64,000 bases of DNA from Gracilaria vermiculophylla (taxonomy: Eukaryota > Rhodophyta > Florideophyceae > Gracilariales > Gracilariaceae): positions 5,619,306-5,683,305 of the forward strand of contig JAHNZQ020000308.1 of the NCBI GenBank assembly GCA_019155205.2, given 5' to 3'. Positions 47,198 through 58,059 of this stretch are shown one piece after another; position 1 is the stretch's first letter, and every line of letters starts with the position of its first letter. A model generated the notes under the pieces. That model ran no database searches, was not told the origin of the DNA, and worked only from the letters and a program-made list of their open reading frames with translations. Both the position numbers and the translations under genes were made by a program.

Positions 47198-48700
47198 GAT
47201 ACCCTCTTGAGATACAATACTGATCGAAATCTACCACATCGACCCATGACAGACGAGAAGCATTCTTGAGTCATCAGCGTAGCTTAAATAGCAAATTGGA
47301 GATGGTTGGTTTCTGGTGGTTTTCAATTTCTATTATGTTTTCGGTCAAGAAAAGCTTCAATATGACAAACAGGCGTCATCATATTGGTATTCACCCCCTT
47401 GCGGAGACACTCCTCCCGGTTCACCACACAAATGCACTAATTATCTTCTGTCTTAGTGATGACGCAACGATAAATTCGCCCATGAGTTTTGTTCTGCACT
47501 CAAGAAGAGTTTCATAATGTGGGTTCAGTAAAAACCGTTTTGATGAATCAGCGTAATCATTCACTTCATTTTACGTATGAAACGTTTTACTGGAACCATT
47601 CGGACGAGCTTTGCGCCGGTTGAAAATTTATGACGCTTTGAAGATTCTCCAAACGGAGACAATCATTCGTTCATCTGTGATACCATGTGGTACATTCTTT
47701 GATGACAAATACATCGTCCAGGATTCAAAACCCCGAAGATGATTCCCATATGCGACAACGCGTTCGCTCACCAGCTAGACACAAAGCAGGATGGACTGGT
47801 ATCATCATATCGGACCAGTTTATCTAACAGCACTGTTATTCGAAAGTTATTCATTCAATTGGTATGCTCACCATTGATTGATTGCGATTCGTCAGCTGCA
47901 AAATAATTCATACAATGATGTGATATTGAAAATGCATAAACACAAAACATGACGTTCTTTTCTATATTTTAATTATAATTTTGTACATTCGTTTTGTCAC
48001 AGAGCAAATGCTTCGTGTTTTCCGCATCGCACCCACTCGAAAATTCGTAATTAACGAAATGCAGCCTTGGCTTTGGAAATGTATCACTTTAGTGCTCATC
48101 GCACAAAGAGTACACAAATTCAACGAGCTTTAAATCCGAAAAACCCTCGACACACAATTATTTGCAGCACGTTTGGCCACGAAACCTAGAAACACCACAG
48201 AGCTAACTTCATTAAAACTCCTTCACAGCACTACGGCGGACCTGGGCATAAACCCTTTATTTTGAGATGGCTCTGTGGGTGTGACATGGGTGGATGCAAT
48301 TATTTGATCCATTGAAGAAAAATGGGCCACACCTTTTGCTCATCGCTTCATACAGTGGGTCGCTTCGAAAAACACAAATTTGTACCAGCACTCAAATATC
48401 AAAATACGTATTGACAGATTTGATACGACTGAAATGGGCACGCAAAGTCCGTACCAATTCGGCAATTCTCCCACACAACTGTATATTGCGCGCCAAAATT
48501 TGATATTTGTTACATTGGAGCAATCTGTCTGACGAGTGGGTGGCATACCCACTTGGAGCGGTTTGCACACACTCTTTTGGTGCAAATGTTATCAATTTTA
48601 GTACACGCATTTTGCGATTTGTGTTTTTAGGAGTCACCCAGTAAGAATGGTACCAGAACAAATGAAAGCGTCGAACTTGTCGAACAGTATACAGCAAGGG
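47198..48700. other. Intergenic, no gene seen
   Basis: Short frames without motifs. The first few hundred bases presumably hold the subtilase promoter. Confidence 0.5.
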
Positions 48701-48982
48701 TGTAGAACGTAGTACACAGGTGGTCGAGATCTCTGAGGTCTCCCCGCATTTACGAAGTCACATAGGAGTACATGTAGGCTACGAAATGAGTAGACGAGCC
48801 AAGCCTAAGATAACGCCACTAAAGATTACAAGAACTTATAAATGAGGGGACGCCAAGTAGTGATTACAAAAGCTTAATAAATAAGCGGTCGTATTTATAC
48901 TCCGGGCATCGCATTACAACAAAAACTGCTAACGGACATTGTGAGGTAAAACCTTAAAAGGATAACGAACAGTTATACATGC
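48701..48982 (+). repeat. Possible solo LTR of a gypsy relative
   Basis: The segment begins TGTAGAACGTAGTACACAGG and near its end contains CAACAAAAACTGCTAACGG followed by ACATTGTG. This almost repeats the 3' part of the element A/B LTRs (CAACAAAAACTCCTAACGG, then ACATTGTG). The ending ATACATGCA is a guess. No clear target duplication was found. Confidence 0.4.
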
Positions 48983-49916
48983 AAGCAGCAGTTACACAGC
49001 AACGCGAACCAGGTCCATAAACTCGAACCTGAAAAGAGACAAACCGTCTTCAGTAACGAACCCCTTAACATTAAAACATGCGCTATAAACAGCCCTCGTG
49101 CGAAGAAACAGAGCTCTCAAATCACCTCGGACGAACATTAAACGGTGCAGTACTTAGCCACTCTGCGCTATACTCGCTCCAGTTATGTGTCGCATCAGCA
49201 ACTCACGACGCAGGCGCCGCCACATGCGGCGCAGCGGTATCAGGTTGTAGTTTTTGATTGCCACCATTGTTGCTGTACCGCCAGCAGCTAATAGACAACA
49301 GATGGAGTAAAAGCTGCGGCTTGCCACGATGACTGCACGAGGGTCAAGATGGTCTCCCGGTGGCCGTTCCGTAACGCAGCGATGGCCCTGCCGCGGCCTA
49401 TCACGCATTGAACGAAGAATTCCAGTGCCAAACGTGTTCGGGACAGTTTTCGTTAAATTGTTTTCCCGTTAAAGTAAAACCCATATTCTATACACGATTG
49501 CACCCATAGATGATTTGCAGAAATTCCCTATTGTTTGTTAAAAACCTCCGTGGCCTATAGCAACATTCATTCGCGACTCTTTCAGAGCAAAAACCGAATT
49601 CAACTGTCGTATTGTGCGTGTTCTCAGTCACAACTCCTCGATCATCAACTCGGCGCTTTCTTCGAAGGCACACGTCATTCCTCGCCGTCTGCGCCCATGC
49701 GCAGCTGACTTACAGTGCACTCAACGCCGCCCGCTATTGGCACACACGCGCCAAGCAGGCGCTGACGCTGCTTGCGCCTTACAGCGCGTCCACTTTTGCC
49801 TCTTGAGCCTCACCGTCGGTAAACATACACGGGAGCGCCGGCGGGCGAGCGAGCGCGGCTTTGCTGACGCCGCGCTCAACAGCCCACGTGCGGCAGCTCA
49901 CGTTGAGCAGCGCTGC
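48983..49916. other. Intergenic, no gene seen
   Basis: No motifs on either strand. The last part is the 3' flank of the Sel1-like gene. Confidence 0.5.
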
Positions 49917-51689
49917 TCAATGCGCGTCTCTCAACTGCGCCCACTTCTGCTCACTGCTGCGGCACACCAGTCGACCAAGTCTACGCAACTCTTCCCCGTC
50001 TGCTTCTTCCTGCACCCCCTTCCACAGCCGCCACCCGCGCTCCACGTCCTCGTCGCTCGCCCCCTTTTGCTGCGCCAGCGCGTTGCCCAACATGGCCCGC
50101 GCAGACACGTCGTTTGTTTCGCTCACCGCGTCGCGCAGCATCTGCATCCCCGACTCCCAGTCCCGCTGCACCCCCGCCACCCCGTTCATCAGCACGTACG
50201 CACAATTCAACTGCCCCAGCAGCCGCAAGTTGCCGTCCATCAAGCCCTCCAGCACGCCCACGCACTCGTGCTGCCTCCCCTCCGTCTCCAGCAGCAGGCT
50301 GGCCAGGTTCAGGCACGCCAGGTCCGCTATGCAAGTGAACACCCTCATCGCGTTGCTCACGCACTCCAGCCCGCCGTGGAACGGCAGGTCAAACCGGCAG
50401 CGCCGCGCGAACGGTAGCACAAAGCTGTACACATTCACATCCCGTCTCTTTCTATCGCGCTCAAACCGCTCCAGCGCCCTCAGCCTGTCCGCCGCGCACT
50501 CTCTCTCGCTCAGAATCACCGCGTCGCTGAAGCACACGTCTTCTATTCTGCTGTCGAACGTCTCCATCAGCGCGCGCGCCCGCTTTCTGCCCCCGGGGTG
50601 CAGACTCAAGTCGTATCGCAGCATCAACGAAAAAACCCCATGCCTGGTCCACTGGTGTATGTCCAGTATGCGCAGCGCCTCTTTGCGCTCGGACACGCTC
50701 CAAAGCACCTGCGCCATGAGCACCAACGAGCCCAGGTTCCTGTTCTTTTGCACGTCCTTGAGGCAGAAGTCGTGCACCCGCACGCGATTGTCGGGCGTCG
50801 CCGCGCGGCAGCCGAGCAGGTTGTGCACGAACTTGAACCGCGCCGCCCCCGAGTCGAAGCGCAGAGCCGCCGCTTCGTACAGATTCACCCCGCGCTCCAC
50901 ATCCACGCTGCGCTTCACGTACAGATCGGCCAGCTCCAACATGGTCAACTCGTGCTGCTCCTTTTCCAGAGAATCTTCCAGCAGGCGAATGGCCTGAGTC
51001 ACATCGTCCTCGTCTGCGTCGCCGTCCAGCATGAGCAGCGCTAAATTGAAGCGCGGCGCCGCGTCGTCGCACCGGTTGAGCGAGCGCATAAACCACTTTC
51101 GAGCCTTTGACGCGTTCGCCTTCAAGACGCACGTCCCCTCGCTGTATTGCAGCCCCAGCCGATTCATGACCAGCGGGTCTGCCGTCATGTCTATTGCTTT
51201 CCTGTACAGCTTCAACGCGCGCCGCCTGTGCTGGTGCATGGACGGCGCTTGGAGCAGCGCAATGGCCAGGCTTTCCATGAGGTACGGGTCTTGCTCAAGT
51301 CTCAGCGCCCTCTCGAACAGCCCCGCGGCATGCGCCGCGTCCTTGCGCACGCCCTTGCCGTAAAGGTACAGCAAGCCCAGTCTGTGCAATATCTCGGGGC
51401 GCTCATCTAGTCGCAAGGCGCGCTCAAGCAGCGGCGCGGCGAGCGAGGCGGCGCCGTTCACTTGTTGGTCGGTGAAGAACTTGGCGAGGAAGTACATTGC
51501 GTGAGGGTGGCGTCCTTGCTTGATTGCGCGATTCAAAAACTGAACGCCCCGCATGCGCTGCGAGGCAAACACGTCCTCGAACACCATCATGGTACCCAAG
51601 TCGGTCATGGCGTCGATATCGCCATGCCGTCGCACAGCCCTCTCGAGCGCGCGCGCCTTGGCCAATGTCTCATTCTTGTCAGAATCCAT
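49917..51689 (-). CDS. Sel1/TPR-like helical repeat protein
   Basis: About 590 residues from the ATG at 51689 (MDSDKNETLAKARALERAV). It is built from alpha-helical repeats of roughly 36-40 residues of the Sel1 type: APLLERALRLDERPEILHRL with GLLYLYGKGVRKDAAHAAGL, then AGLFERALRLEQDPYLMESL, RALKLYRKAIDMTADPLVMN, and others to the C-terminus. Sel1 repeats form curved scaffolds for protein-protein contacts; no enzyme domain is seen. The frame stays open upstream to an ATG at 51902, giving an Arg-rich, acid-free 71-residue extension that could be a targeting peptide or chance. I prefer 51689. The partner is unknown. Transcribed divergently from the S1 protease at 52297. Confidence 0.82.
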   Translation of the reverse strand: MDSDKNETLAKARALERAVRRHGDIDAMTDLGTMMVFEDVFASQRMRGVQFLNRAIKQGRHPHAMYFLAKFFTDQQVNGAASLAAPLLERALRLDERPEILHRLGLLYLYGKGVRKDAAHAAGLFERALRLEQDPYLMESLAIALLQAPSMHQHRRRALKLYRKAIDMTADPLVMNRLGLQYSEGTCVLKANASKARKWFMRSLNRCDDAAPRFNLALLMLDGDADEDDVTQAIRLLEDSLEKEQHELTMLELADLYVKRSVDVERGVNLYEAAALRFDSGAARFKFVHNLLGCRAATPDNRVRVHDFCLKDVQKNRNLGSLVLMAQVLWSVSERKEALRILDIHQWTRHGVFSLMLRYDLSLHPGGRKRARALMETFDSRIEDVCFSDAVILSERECAADRLRALERFERDRKRRDVNVYSFVLPFARRCRFDLPFHGGLECVSNAMRVFTCIADLACLNLASLLLETEGRQHECVGVLEGLMDGNLRLLGQLNCAYVLMNGVAGVQRDWESGMQMLRDAVSETNDVSARAMLGNALAQQKGASDEDVERGWRLWKGVQEEADGEELRRLGRLVCRSSEQKWAQLRDAH

Positions 51690-52296
51690 GTGCGGTTGTG
51701 CGCAGTGTCGGAGAAGCCATGAAGGGGCGGTAGGCCGTGCGTATAAGTAGGGATGCGGAAGGGCAATGCGCTGCGCAGAGCCGCGTGCGGCCACACGGGG
51801 GAGCGGGGGGTGGGGTGTTGGGCGATGAAGCGACAATGGCGCACACGCGGTGCACCGCCAATGGCGCCGAGGTGCAGCGAGACGCCTGGTCATCCTCATC
51901 ATTGTGCCACCATGCCGGGCACTGTCTTACACGTGCACGTCGTTTTGAACACACGCGTGCAACCCAAGCAATCCGCCAGCTCCTATCCACGTCTCACAGT
52001 TACCAACGTGGAACAGTGTGCCACGTCTGCCACGTTACGCACGCGCGCTGTGCCTCAAACCACCGGCGATGCACAGCGGTGCAGCGCCCCACTATGCTCA
52101 GCGCAGCGGGCCGCTCGAACACCCGCGCCCTTCTTCTCACGCAACAGCCAAGAGCGCCGCCGCCGCTTGGGGCGACGAAGGGCAACGCCGTCGCCTCTTG
52201 CCTTCGCTCGCCCCCTTAACGGCCGCCGTCCCGGCCTCTCCATCTCCGCAACAATGACTTCCGTCCGCGCCCTCACCCCCCTCGCCGTCCGCCGCC
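51690..52296. promoter_or_regulatory. Shared intergenic promoter region of the Sel1-like and S1 protease genes
   Basis: A 607-bp GC-rich spacer between two divergent starts. A TATAAGTA sequence lies at 51740-51747 on the plus strand, too far from the protease start to assign with confidence. The bidirectional role is inferred from arrangement. Confidence 0.4.
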
Positions 52297-53324
52297 ATGA
52301 AGTGCGCGTCCGTCCTGAGCGCCACGACGCTCGCGCTGCTCGCTCTCCTCATTGCGCCGCACGCCCTTGCGCAGCAGGTCGTCTTCGCAGAGGCTGACGC
52401 TTCCTCTCAAGCGCCCGTCGTCGTCTCCTCGCACCAATCAGACCCCGCTTCCAACGCCGCCGCCCAGCCGCGCCGTGAGGGTCCCGTCATCCACCACGGC
52501 CGCGCCGCAAACCTTCCCCGCGATGATGAGCAACCGCCCGCCGCGCCCACCATCGTCGGCGGTAAGAGAGTCCCCGCCAAGCTGCGCAAGCACCTCGCCC
52601 GCGTCGTCATTGAAACCTCCGACGGGGGAATCGTCTCCTGTTCCGGCTCCGTGCTGTCGCCCACCTTCGTGCTCTCCGCCGCGCACTGTTTCGTCGACCC
52701 GGGCCGCATCGACGTCTCGCGCTCCTACGTGCTCGTGGCCGAGCGCACGACCAACATCAGGTACTTTTCCTCGCCGCCGAACAAGATCTTCATGCGAAAC
52801 GTGTTTGTGCACCGTCGCTACCGAGACAACGGCTTCTTCGCGGACGATGTGGCGCTCGTCGAGCTGCAGCAACCCATTCCGCAGCGCTTTCTGAGCCCCG
52901 TTTCGCTCGTCAGCCCGCCATCGCAGTCGGGGCGAAGCTGCAGGCCGCCGGTTACGGCGTCAGTGCGTCCAACGGCAACCAGCCGCGTCGCGTGCGTCGC
53001 ACCGACGTCCTGTTTCAGCGCTGGTCTGTGTGCGATGATTTTGCGGGCTTGCCTGTCGCAAACAATCGCCGCCGCGAGATGTGCTACACCTCGTTGGATT
53101 TCCCGGATCGGGGGAGGACTGGTACGTGCTTCGGGGATTCGGGCGGCCCCATCATGAAACGGGAGGGCGGCCAGTTCAAGCAGGTCGGTATTACGAGCTA
53201 TTTCGTGGGCGACCGTTGTGAAAGCGCGGGCTCTGTCATGGTCGCTATGCAAGTGAGCAGGTATCGACAGATGATTCGTCGAAAGGTGCTTAGAGGTCGC
53301 AATCGCGGATGGCGCCGTCTGTGA
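52297..53324 (+). CDS. Secreted S1A serine protease, frameshifted in this assembly
   Basis: Trypsin-fold protease with a signal peptide (residues 1-25, MKCASVLSATTLALLALLIA and on), a propeptide, and the activation end IVGG at 86-89. Catalytic H130 (SAAHCF) and D184 (ADDVAL) lie in the first frame. The reading frame breaks at the GGGG run at 52929-52932, and the second frame supplies CFGDSGGP (catalytic Ser, about 53135-53158) up to the stop at 53322. Alignment with the paralogue at 54929 is gap-free across the break if one base is missing, so it is either a recent mutation or a homopolymer sequencing error. The residue six before the Ser is Gly, not the Asp of true trypsins. The propeptide is about 60 residues. 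Confidence 0.85.
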
Positions 53325-54928
53325 GCATGTGTTGGCCCCCGCGCGTGCGCTACGCAGCCGTTTGGGCGCGTTTTGGCTGTTGTAACTGTAAGACCGACGG
53401 GTCCGTTGCTGTTGTTCTTACGAGAGAGAGACGGAAGTTCGTTTTGGCCCGGTTCTTTCTCTCTCGATGGTCTTGTTAGCGTTATCCTCCGCGTTTCTTG
53501 GCTTGACCAGTTTTGTTGGCTCATCAATCATGGTGGATGAATCGTGCTCCTATTTAAACATATGCCGTTGTTCCATCAAACCCTGAGTACCAGTCTTTGC
53601 CAGCGCGGGAAGACGCGCAGGTGTTGCATTGCACTTCGCGAAGCGAGTGCCGAACGTACTTTTAGTGACCCCCTCGTTCCCCCGCCGTGCGAGGCAAGAG
53701 ATGAGCGTCGCTCTTACTTGCTCGCTTCATGTTGTCCGATGCATTTCCTTTTCGCAGGTCGTGAGGCGCATTGCCTTGCTTTGATGCTTGGCGGCATGCA
53801 TAGGTCTTCAGTAGAGCTACTGAGGACTTTACAAATCATCGGCACTGATTTCGGGGGTGCGAGGGTTTCTGGCCCCTTCAAACATATGTCTGGCAAAAGT
53901 GTCGGACAATTGTAGTTCTTGATTGGCGGAAACCCGTCCACTCGCTACGGCTCACTCACCCTCGTACTTTGGGCTCCTAACTTCATCTCGAATCCGTAGG
54001 CCTACCTTCGGTACCTTCGCTAGTACACTTTAGCTGTCTTGCTGACACACCGTCCATTGCTGTACGTTTACGTGTACAAGCTCCATTGTTACTTCTCCTC
54101 ATTATTGGGCCTCCCCGCAGGTCTTCGACTGGAGACCGAATTTACCTCACGCAAAGTAATACATTTCTTGTTTCCTTGTCGTTGAGCCACATCAAGCTTT
54201 ACTTGCCACGCGCTTCATCGCTATCATCGCTTGGCGACCCAAACGTACCATTTCTTGCCGTAGCAGCTGTCAACCCCTCTACAATTCTCAAATGAGGGTC
54301 ACGTCCCCTTGACGCCCACGCACGCCGTCCCATTCTTTCCAATTACACTGGCGTCGTAGTTTTGGAGCGAGCACCGAAGACCTCCATTTTGGCCCTCGAT
54401 TTGCCCCTGTAAAGCCACCGTGGCCGAAGAAAGTAGGTACCTCTTCATTTCGAGCCTTCCTCGCAATTTCACAGTGAACCACTTGCGACTAGTTCATGTG
54501 ACGTTGTCGGGCCCACGTGAGGATTGTGTTTTCGATAATTCTCATCACATAACCCATAATACCTCAAATGCGGTCGCGCAAGAATACTCGAACAGCCAAC
54601 AAACCTCGATTAACCTGTTCGCGAAGTCAATCATGGGGCCGCTGCTACGGATAATAATGGCTTCAGGCGAGAAATCTTTCCCCGTGTTACAGGCAAACCT
54701 TGCGCTTGCTTTTGTTCGTTCGACATGTGGGCCGAAAGTGCATGTTCTTACCATCATTTCCGTCATGCTCGGTTGAATGTTCAATACAACATTCAAGAAA
54801 GATTTGAAAGCCCCACTGACCCTCTCTCCGCAACAGCGGGTCATGCGCCCTTTCCAATAACCGGAGCAGCGCAATGCCCCCGCGCAAAGCATTGTTGTGG
54901 ACGAGCCCGGCGTGCGCCCAGCTCAGCC
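53325..54928. other. Intergenic between the two S1 proteases, no gene seen
   Basis: Holds the 3' flank of the first and the upstream region of the second protease gene. Short frames only. Confidence 0.5.
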
Positions 54929-55882
54929 ATGCGCGCGTCCTCCCTCACCACAACTCTTGAGGTTGTCGTCTTGCTGTTCTGCCTCGCGCACGCATCGTTC
55001 GCACGCTTCGAACGCCACCCGTACAAGCAGCGCCACGGAAAAGCATCGCGGCTCCGCGAGCGTCCCGAGCCGCGGCGCGCGCGCGAAAAGCGCATCGTGG
55101 GCGGCGGCGCCGTGCCGGAAACCGTGCTCAGACGCCTGGCGAGAGTGGTGGTCAAGGACGACGGCGACGAGCTCGCCTCGTGCACGGGGTCGGTCGCCGC
55201 GCGCACGTACATCATTTGCGCTGCGCACTGTTTCGTCGACGGTGACGCACAGGTTGACGTGCAAAACTCGTACGTTCTTGTTGGCGAGAGAAGCAGCAGA
55301 CTTCGGTACTTTGAATCGGCGCGAAACAAGTACTTCATACGCGCTGTGTACGTGCACAGAAAGTACAGAGACGATCGCACGTTTTCCTACGACGTTGCGC
55401 TGATTCAGCTCGTGGATGGGATTGAACGCGATCTGTACAGCCCGGTGTCGTTGGGAAATCCGCCATCAAACGATGCAACAAAGGTTCAGGCAGCCGGCTA
55501 CGGCGTGAAGGGCTCTAGAAAGAGGCAACCCAAACGAGTAATGCAGACCACCGTGCTATATCAATCGTGGAGCAGATGCAAAGATCGTAGAGGACTCCTC
55601 ATTGGCAATAGCCGCACGCGAGAGTTTTGCTACACCTCGTTGGACTTTCCGAAAAAGGGAAGAACCAATACATGCTTTGGAGACTCGGGAGGCCCCATTC
55701 TGCACAAGAAGAAGGGAAAATACGTGCAAGTTGGGATAACCAGTTATTTCGTGGGTGATCTTTGCGAATCGGCTGGCACAGTGAGCGTGGCGCAAAACAT
55801 TGGAGCATTCAAAAAGATGATGCGAAGGAAGATAAGGCGTGGTCACAACAGGGGCTGGAGGAAACTGCCAAGCCGATTGTGA
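54929..55882 (+). CDS. Secreted S1A serine protease
   Basis: A 317-residue paralogue of the protease 1.6 kb upstream. Start chosen at 54929 because a signal peptide begins there (MRASSLTTTLEVVVLLFCLA, cleavage near residue 25); the frame is open further upstream, but that part is Cys/Pro-rich leader. A basic propeptide ends KR at 54-55 before IVGG at 56-59. Triad H100 (CAAHCF), D155 (SYDVAL), S253 (CFGDSGGP). The position six before Ser is Asn247, and the 214-216 segment reads SYF, so the S1 pocket is neither trypsin- nor chymotrypsin-like. A basic tail (MMRRKIRRGHNRGWRKL) is shared with the paralogue. Tandem duplication is the likely origin. Confidence 0.92.
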   Translation: MRASSLTTTLEVVVLLFCLAHASFARFERHPYKQRHGKASRLRERPEPRRAREKRIVGGGAVPETVLRRLARVVVKDDGDELASCTGSVAARTYIICAAHCFVDGDAQVDVQNSYVLVGERSSRLRYFESARNKYFIRAVYVHRKYRDDRTFSYDVALIQLVDGIERDLYSPVSLGNPPSNDATKVQAAGYGVKGSRKRQPKRVMQTTVLYQSWSRCKDRRGLLIGNSRTREFCYTSLDFPKKGRTNTCFGDSGGPILHKKKGKYVQVGITSYFVGDLCESAGTVSVAQNIGAFKKMMRRKIRRGHNRGWRKLPSRL

Positions 55883-55944
55883 CTCCTCCAGAAGTATGTT
55901 TTCAAGGAATCGGTTACGATAAACCGCCGCGTGTAGAGTAGTGT

Positions 55945-55966
55945 GGGGGGGCGGGGGGGCGGGGGG
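55945..55966 (+). other. G-rich tract, possible G-quadruplex in the protease 3' region
   Basis: Runs of 7, 7 and 6 G separated by single C, starting 63 bases after the stop codon. An AATAAA follows at 56015-56020, so the tract would be in the 3' untranslated region. Confidence 0.5.
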
Positions 55967-56014
55967 TGACCGACCATTTTGAACATGGGCGCTAACACCT
56001 GAACGTGGAAAGTA

Positions 56015-56020
56015 AATAAA
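56015..56020 (+). terminator. Candidate polyadenylation signal AATAAA
   Basis: 133 bases after the stop codon of the second S1 protease. A second AATAAA-like site follows near 56068. Confidence 0.35.
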
Positions 56021-58059
56021 ACATTAATCAGTTTCACGGAAGAAGCAGATAACACACAAAAACTGAAATAAAACGAGCTTTATCGCCGCTGTATTCTCTC
56101 AGTACTGTTACTGTACTTAATGCTTCAGTACTTTATTGTTGAGAATGAAACGCTGACTCGGTACTGCACATTTATTTTAGTTTTCTTTTTTTTCACTTTT
56201 TTTCTCATTTCATTGGAATGTATTTGCAAAATTAGCATGTTAAGCTTTCAATTATATTTATATAACAGTACTTTTTCTACTGAAATCAATCATCTGCTTT
56301 TTCGGGATGAGTGTCTCAACATAGAACGGTAATACAAGATATACACTTGATTTTATTTTTTCAAACGCTGAATATGAGCAGCATGTTCTACTGTACTTTA
56401 GGACGAACAACCTCACTAAAGGCCAACCGGTCAAATGGTTCTCTTGGTACAGCGACGCGGACAAATTGTGCTTTTTCATGCTTTGCACACGTTGTGAAGC
56501 GTTTGCAAATACAACAGCGCCACATGCTACACTGCTTCTTGCCGTTTGCAAATGGGGGTTTCAACAAATGAGAAGGAAGTTTGCAGCTGTTAGCTTTATT
56601 TTTGCTTTAGCCCGTGAAGAGAAAAACATAAAAAAGCAAGCCATATCTGAATGAATACTAAAGTACACGATATAGTAGAAGAGGCTTCTTTTTGAGACCA
56701 TTTACCCACTCCAGGACCAAATGATATGCGAAATAAAGAAAGCTACAACAGTATTCTTTATTGCAGCAAATACTCAGATTGTGCGAGAGGCCGAACAAAC
56801 CAAAAAACTTGCACAAAAACGAGATTTTCAATATAGTTTGAATCAAACTATGCTTTAAATGCTAAACATTAGAAATTGTTTCCTGTAAAAAATTATAAAA
56901 ACGACAAACTTCAGTATCCTTCACAGACTATGGTTTTGTGGCTGAATTGCGCAGAAAAAGTACATTCCATACTCACTGGTGCAACCGAGAAAAACGTTCA
57001 AATATTGATGGTAAATGATATTTTTCCACTTTTAGCAGAGCTACATGCGGTAGATTTTTTCTCATATGTTTTCTTTTATTCTGAGCAAATACTTTTCATT
57101 AAAAGTAATAATCAACTGGGAGAAAAGCCTTTCAAAATTTGGTATGTGTTCTTCAATGGAACTGACGATTTCTTCTCAAAATACGATTTGTTTTCCAGTT
57201 CTTGGTTTATTCAGAAGTTTCAAAGCTTTGGCATGGTATATGAAGTAATAGTTTCAATTTGGAAAGCTAAATAAATTTTATGAACGCATATAAGTTTTCC
57301 AAGTAGATCATGCAGTGATCTGATAATTCTTTGGTCAGTGCTGTAAAGGAAATTAAAGCCTGTAAAAATGAGTTTTTAAGCGAATCGAATAACTTTTCTT
57401 TGGGCGAGACAGTGCCAAGAGGTCATCAAATCCAACCACTTGCAAGCAGTCTACGCAAGCATATTTTGAAGAACGTAAATTTAGATTGCGCGCGTAGCAC
57501 CATCACCGCAATCTTGAAGCTTAACACGCGTTTCATCTGCAAATATTACATCATTCCCAGTTCCAAACCACGCAATGAACTCGGACAAACCCAGCGAGAG
57601 CTACTGTACGACAAAAAGAATCTGCTCTGCAATGTGCCCAGTCTGCCACTTTTCGACTAATTTTGAAACCTTTGGTGAGCCCGTTCTTGCTTGCCCTTTT
57701 CATGAGGCGTTTACCATCAACCGAGTGCCGATGACGGAGCTCAAGACATCAAGAATCCGTCTCGAGCCTTTTCATGAGGGACCGAGCCTTGCTGCTCTCG
57801 ACTTGCAGTCGAGTCTAGTTTACGAATGTTTTTTTAAATAAACCTCGCTTTTCGCACTGGTGGAATATAGTAGCCTATCATCTGTGAGCGTTTTCGCGTC
57901 GTAGTTCATGCTTTCAGAGGATAATGTGAATAAATGAAATTCAATGGATATCAGACGATCTCGATTGATATCACACGCAAAAGAGTCGGAAGATAGATAA
58001 ACTGATAGATGTCAGCACACATACAGAGCGAAAACTATGGCTTGAATCACTTTCAGCAT
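56021..58059. other. Intergenic, AT-rich, no intact gene
   Basis: No convincing gene. A transposase-like fragment is noted separately at 57483-57599. Confidence 0.45.
57483..57599 (-). pseudogene. Possible remnant of another Tc1/mariner-type transposase
   Basis: The minus-strand translation reads WFGTGNDVIFADETRVKL before a stop, resembling the first catalytic Asp region (VIFxDExR) of Tc1-like transposases. It is different in sequence from the three full copies. No terminal repeats were found. Weak call. Confidence 0.3.

Noticed and set aside
49614..50997. Plus-strand frames of 267 and 378 codons
   Set aside because: Shadows of the Sel1-like gene on the other strand; Ser/Arg-rich without motifs.
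56876..57274. 132-codon plus-strand frame
   Set aside because: AT-rich Phe/Lys-rich translation without motifs, in a region that more likely holds transposon debris.
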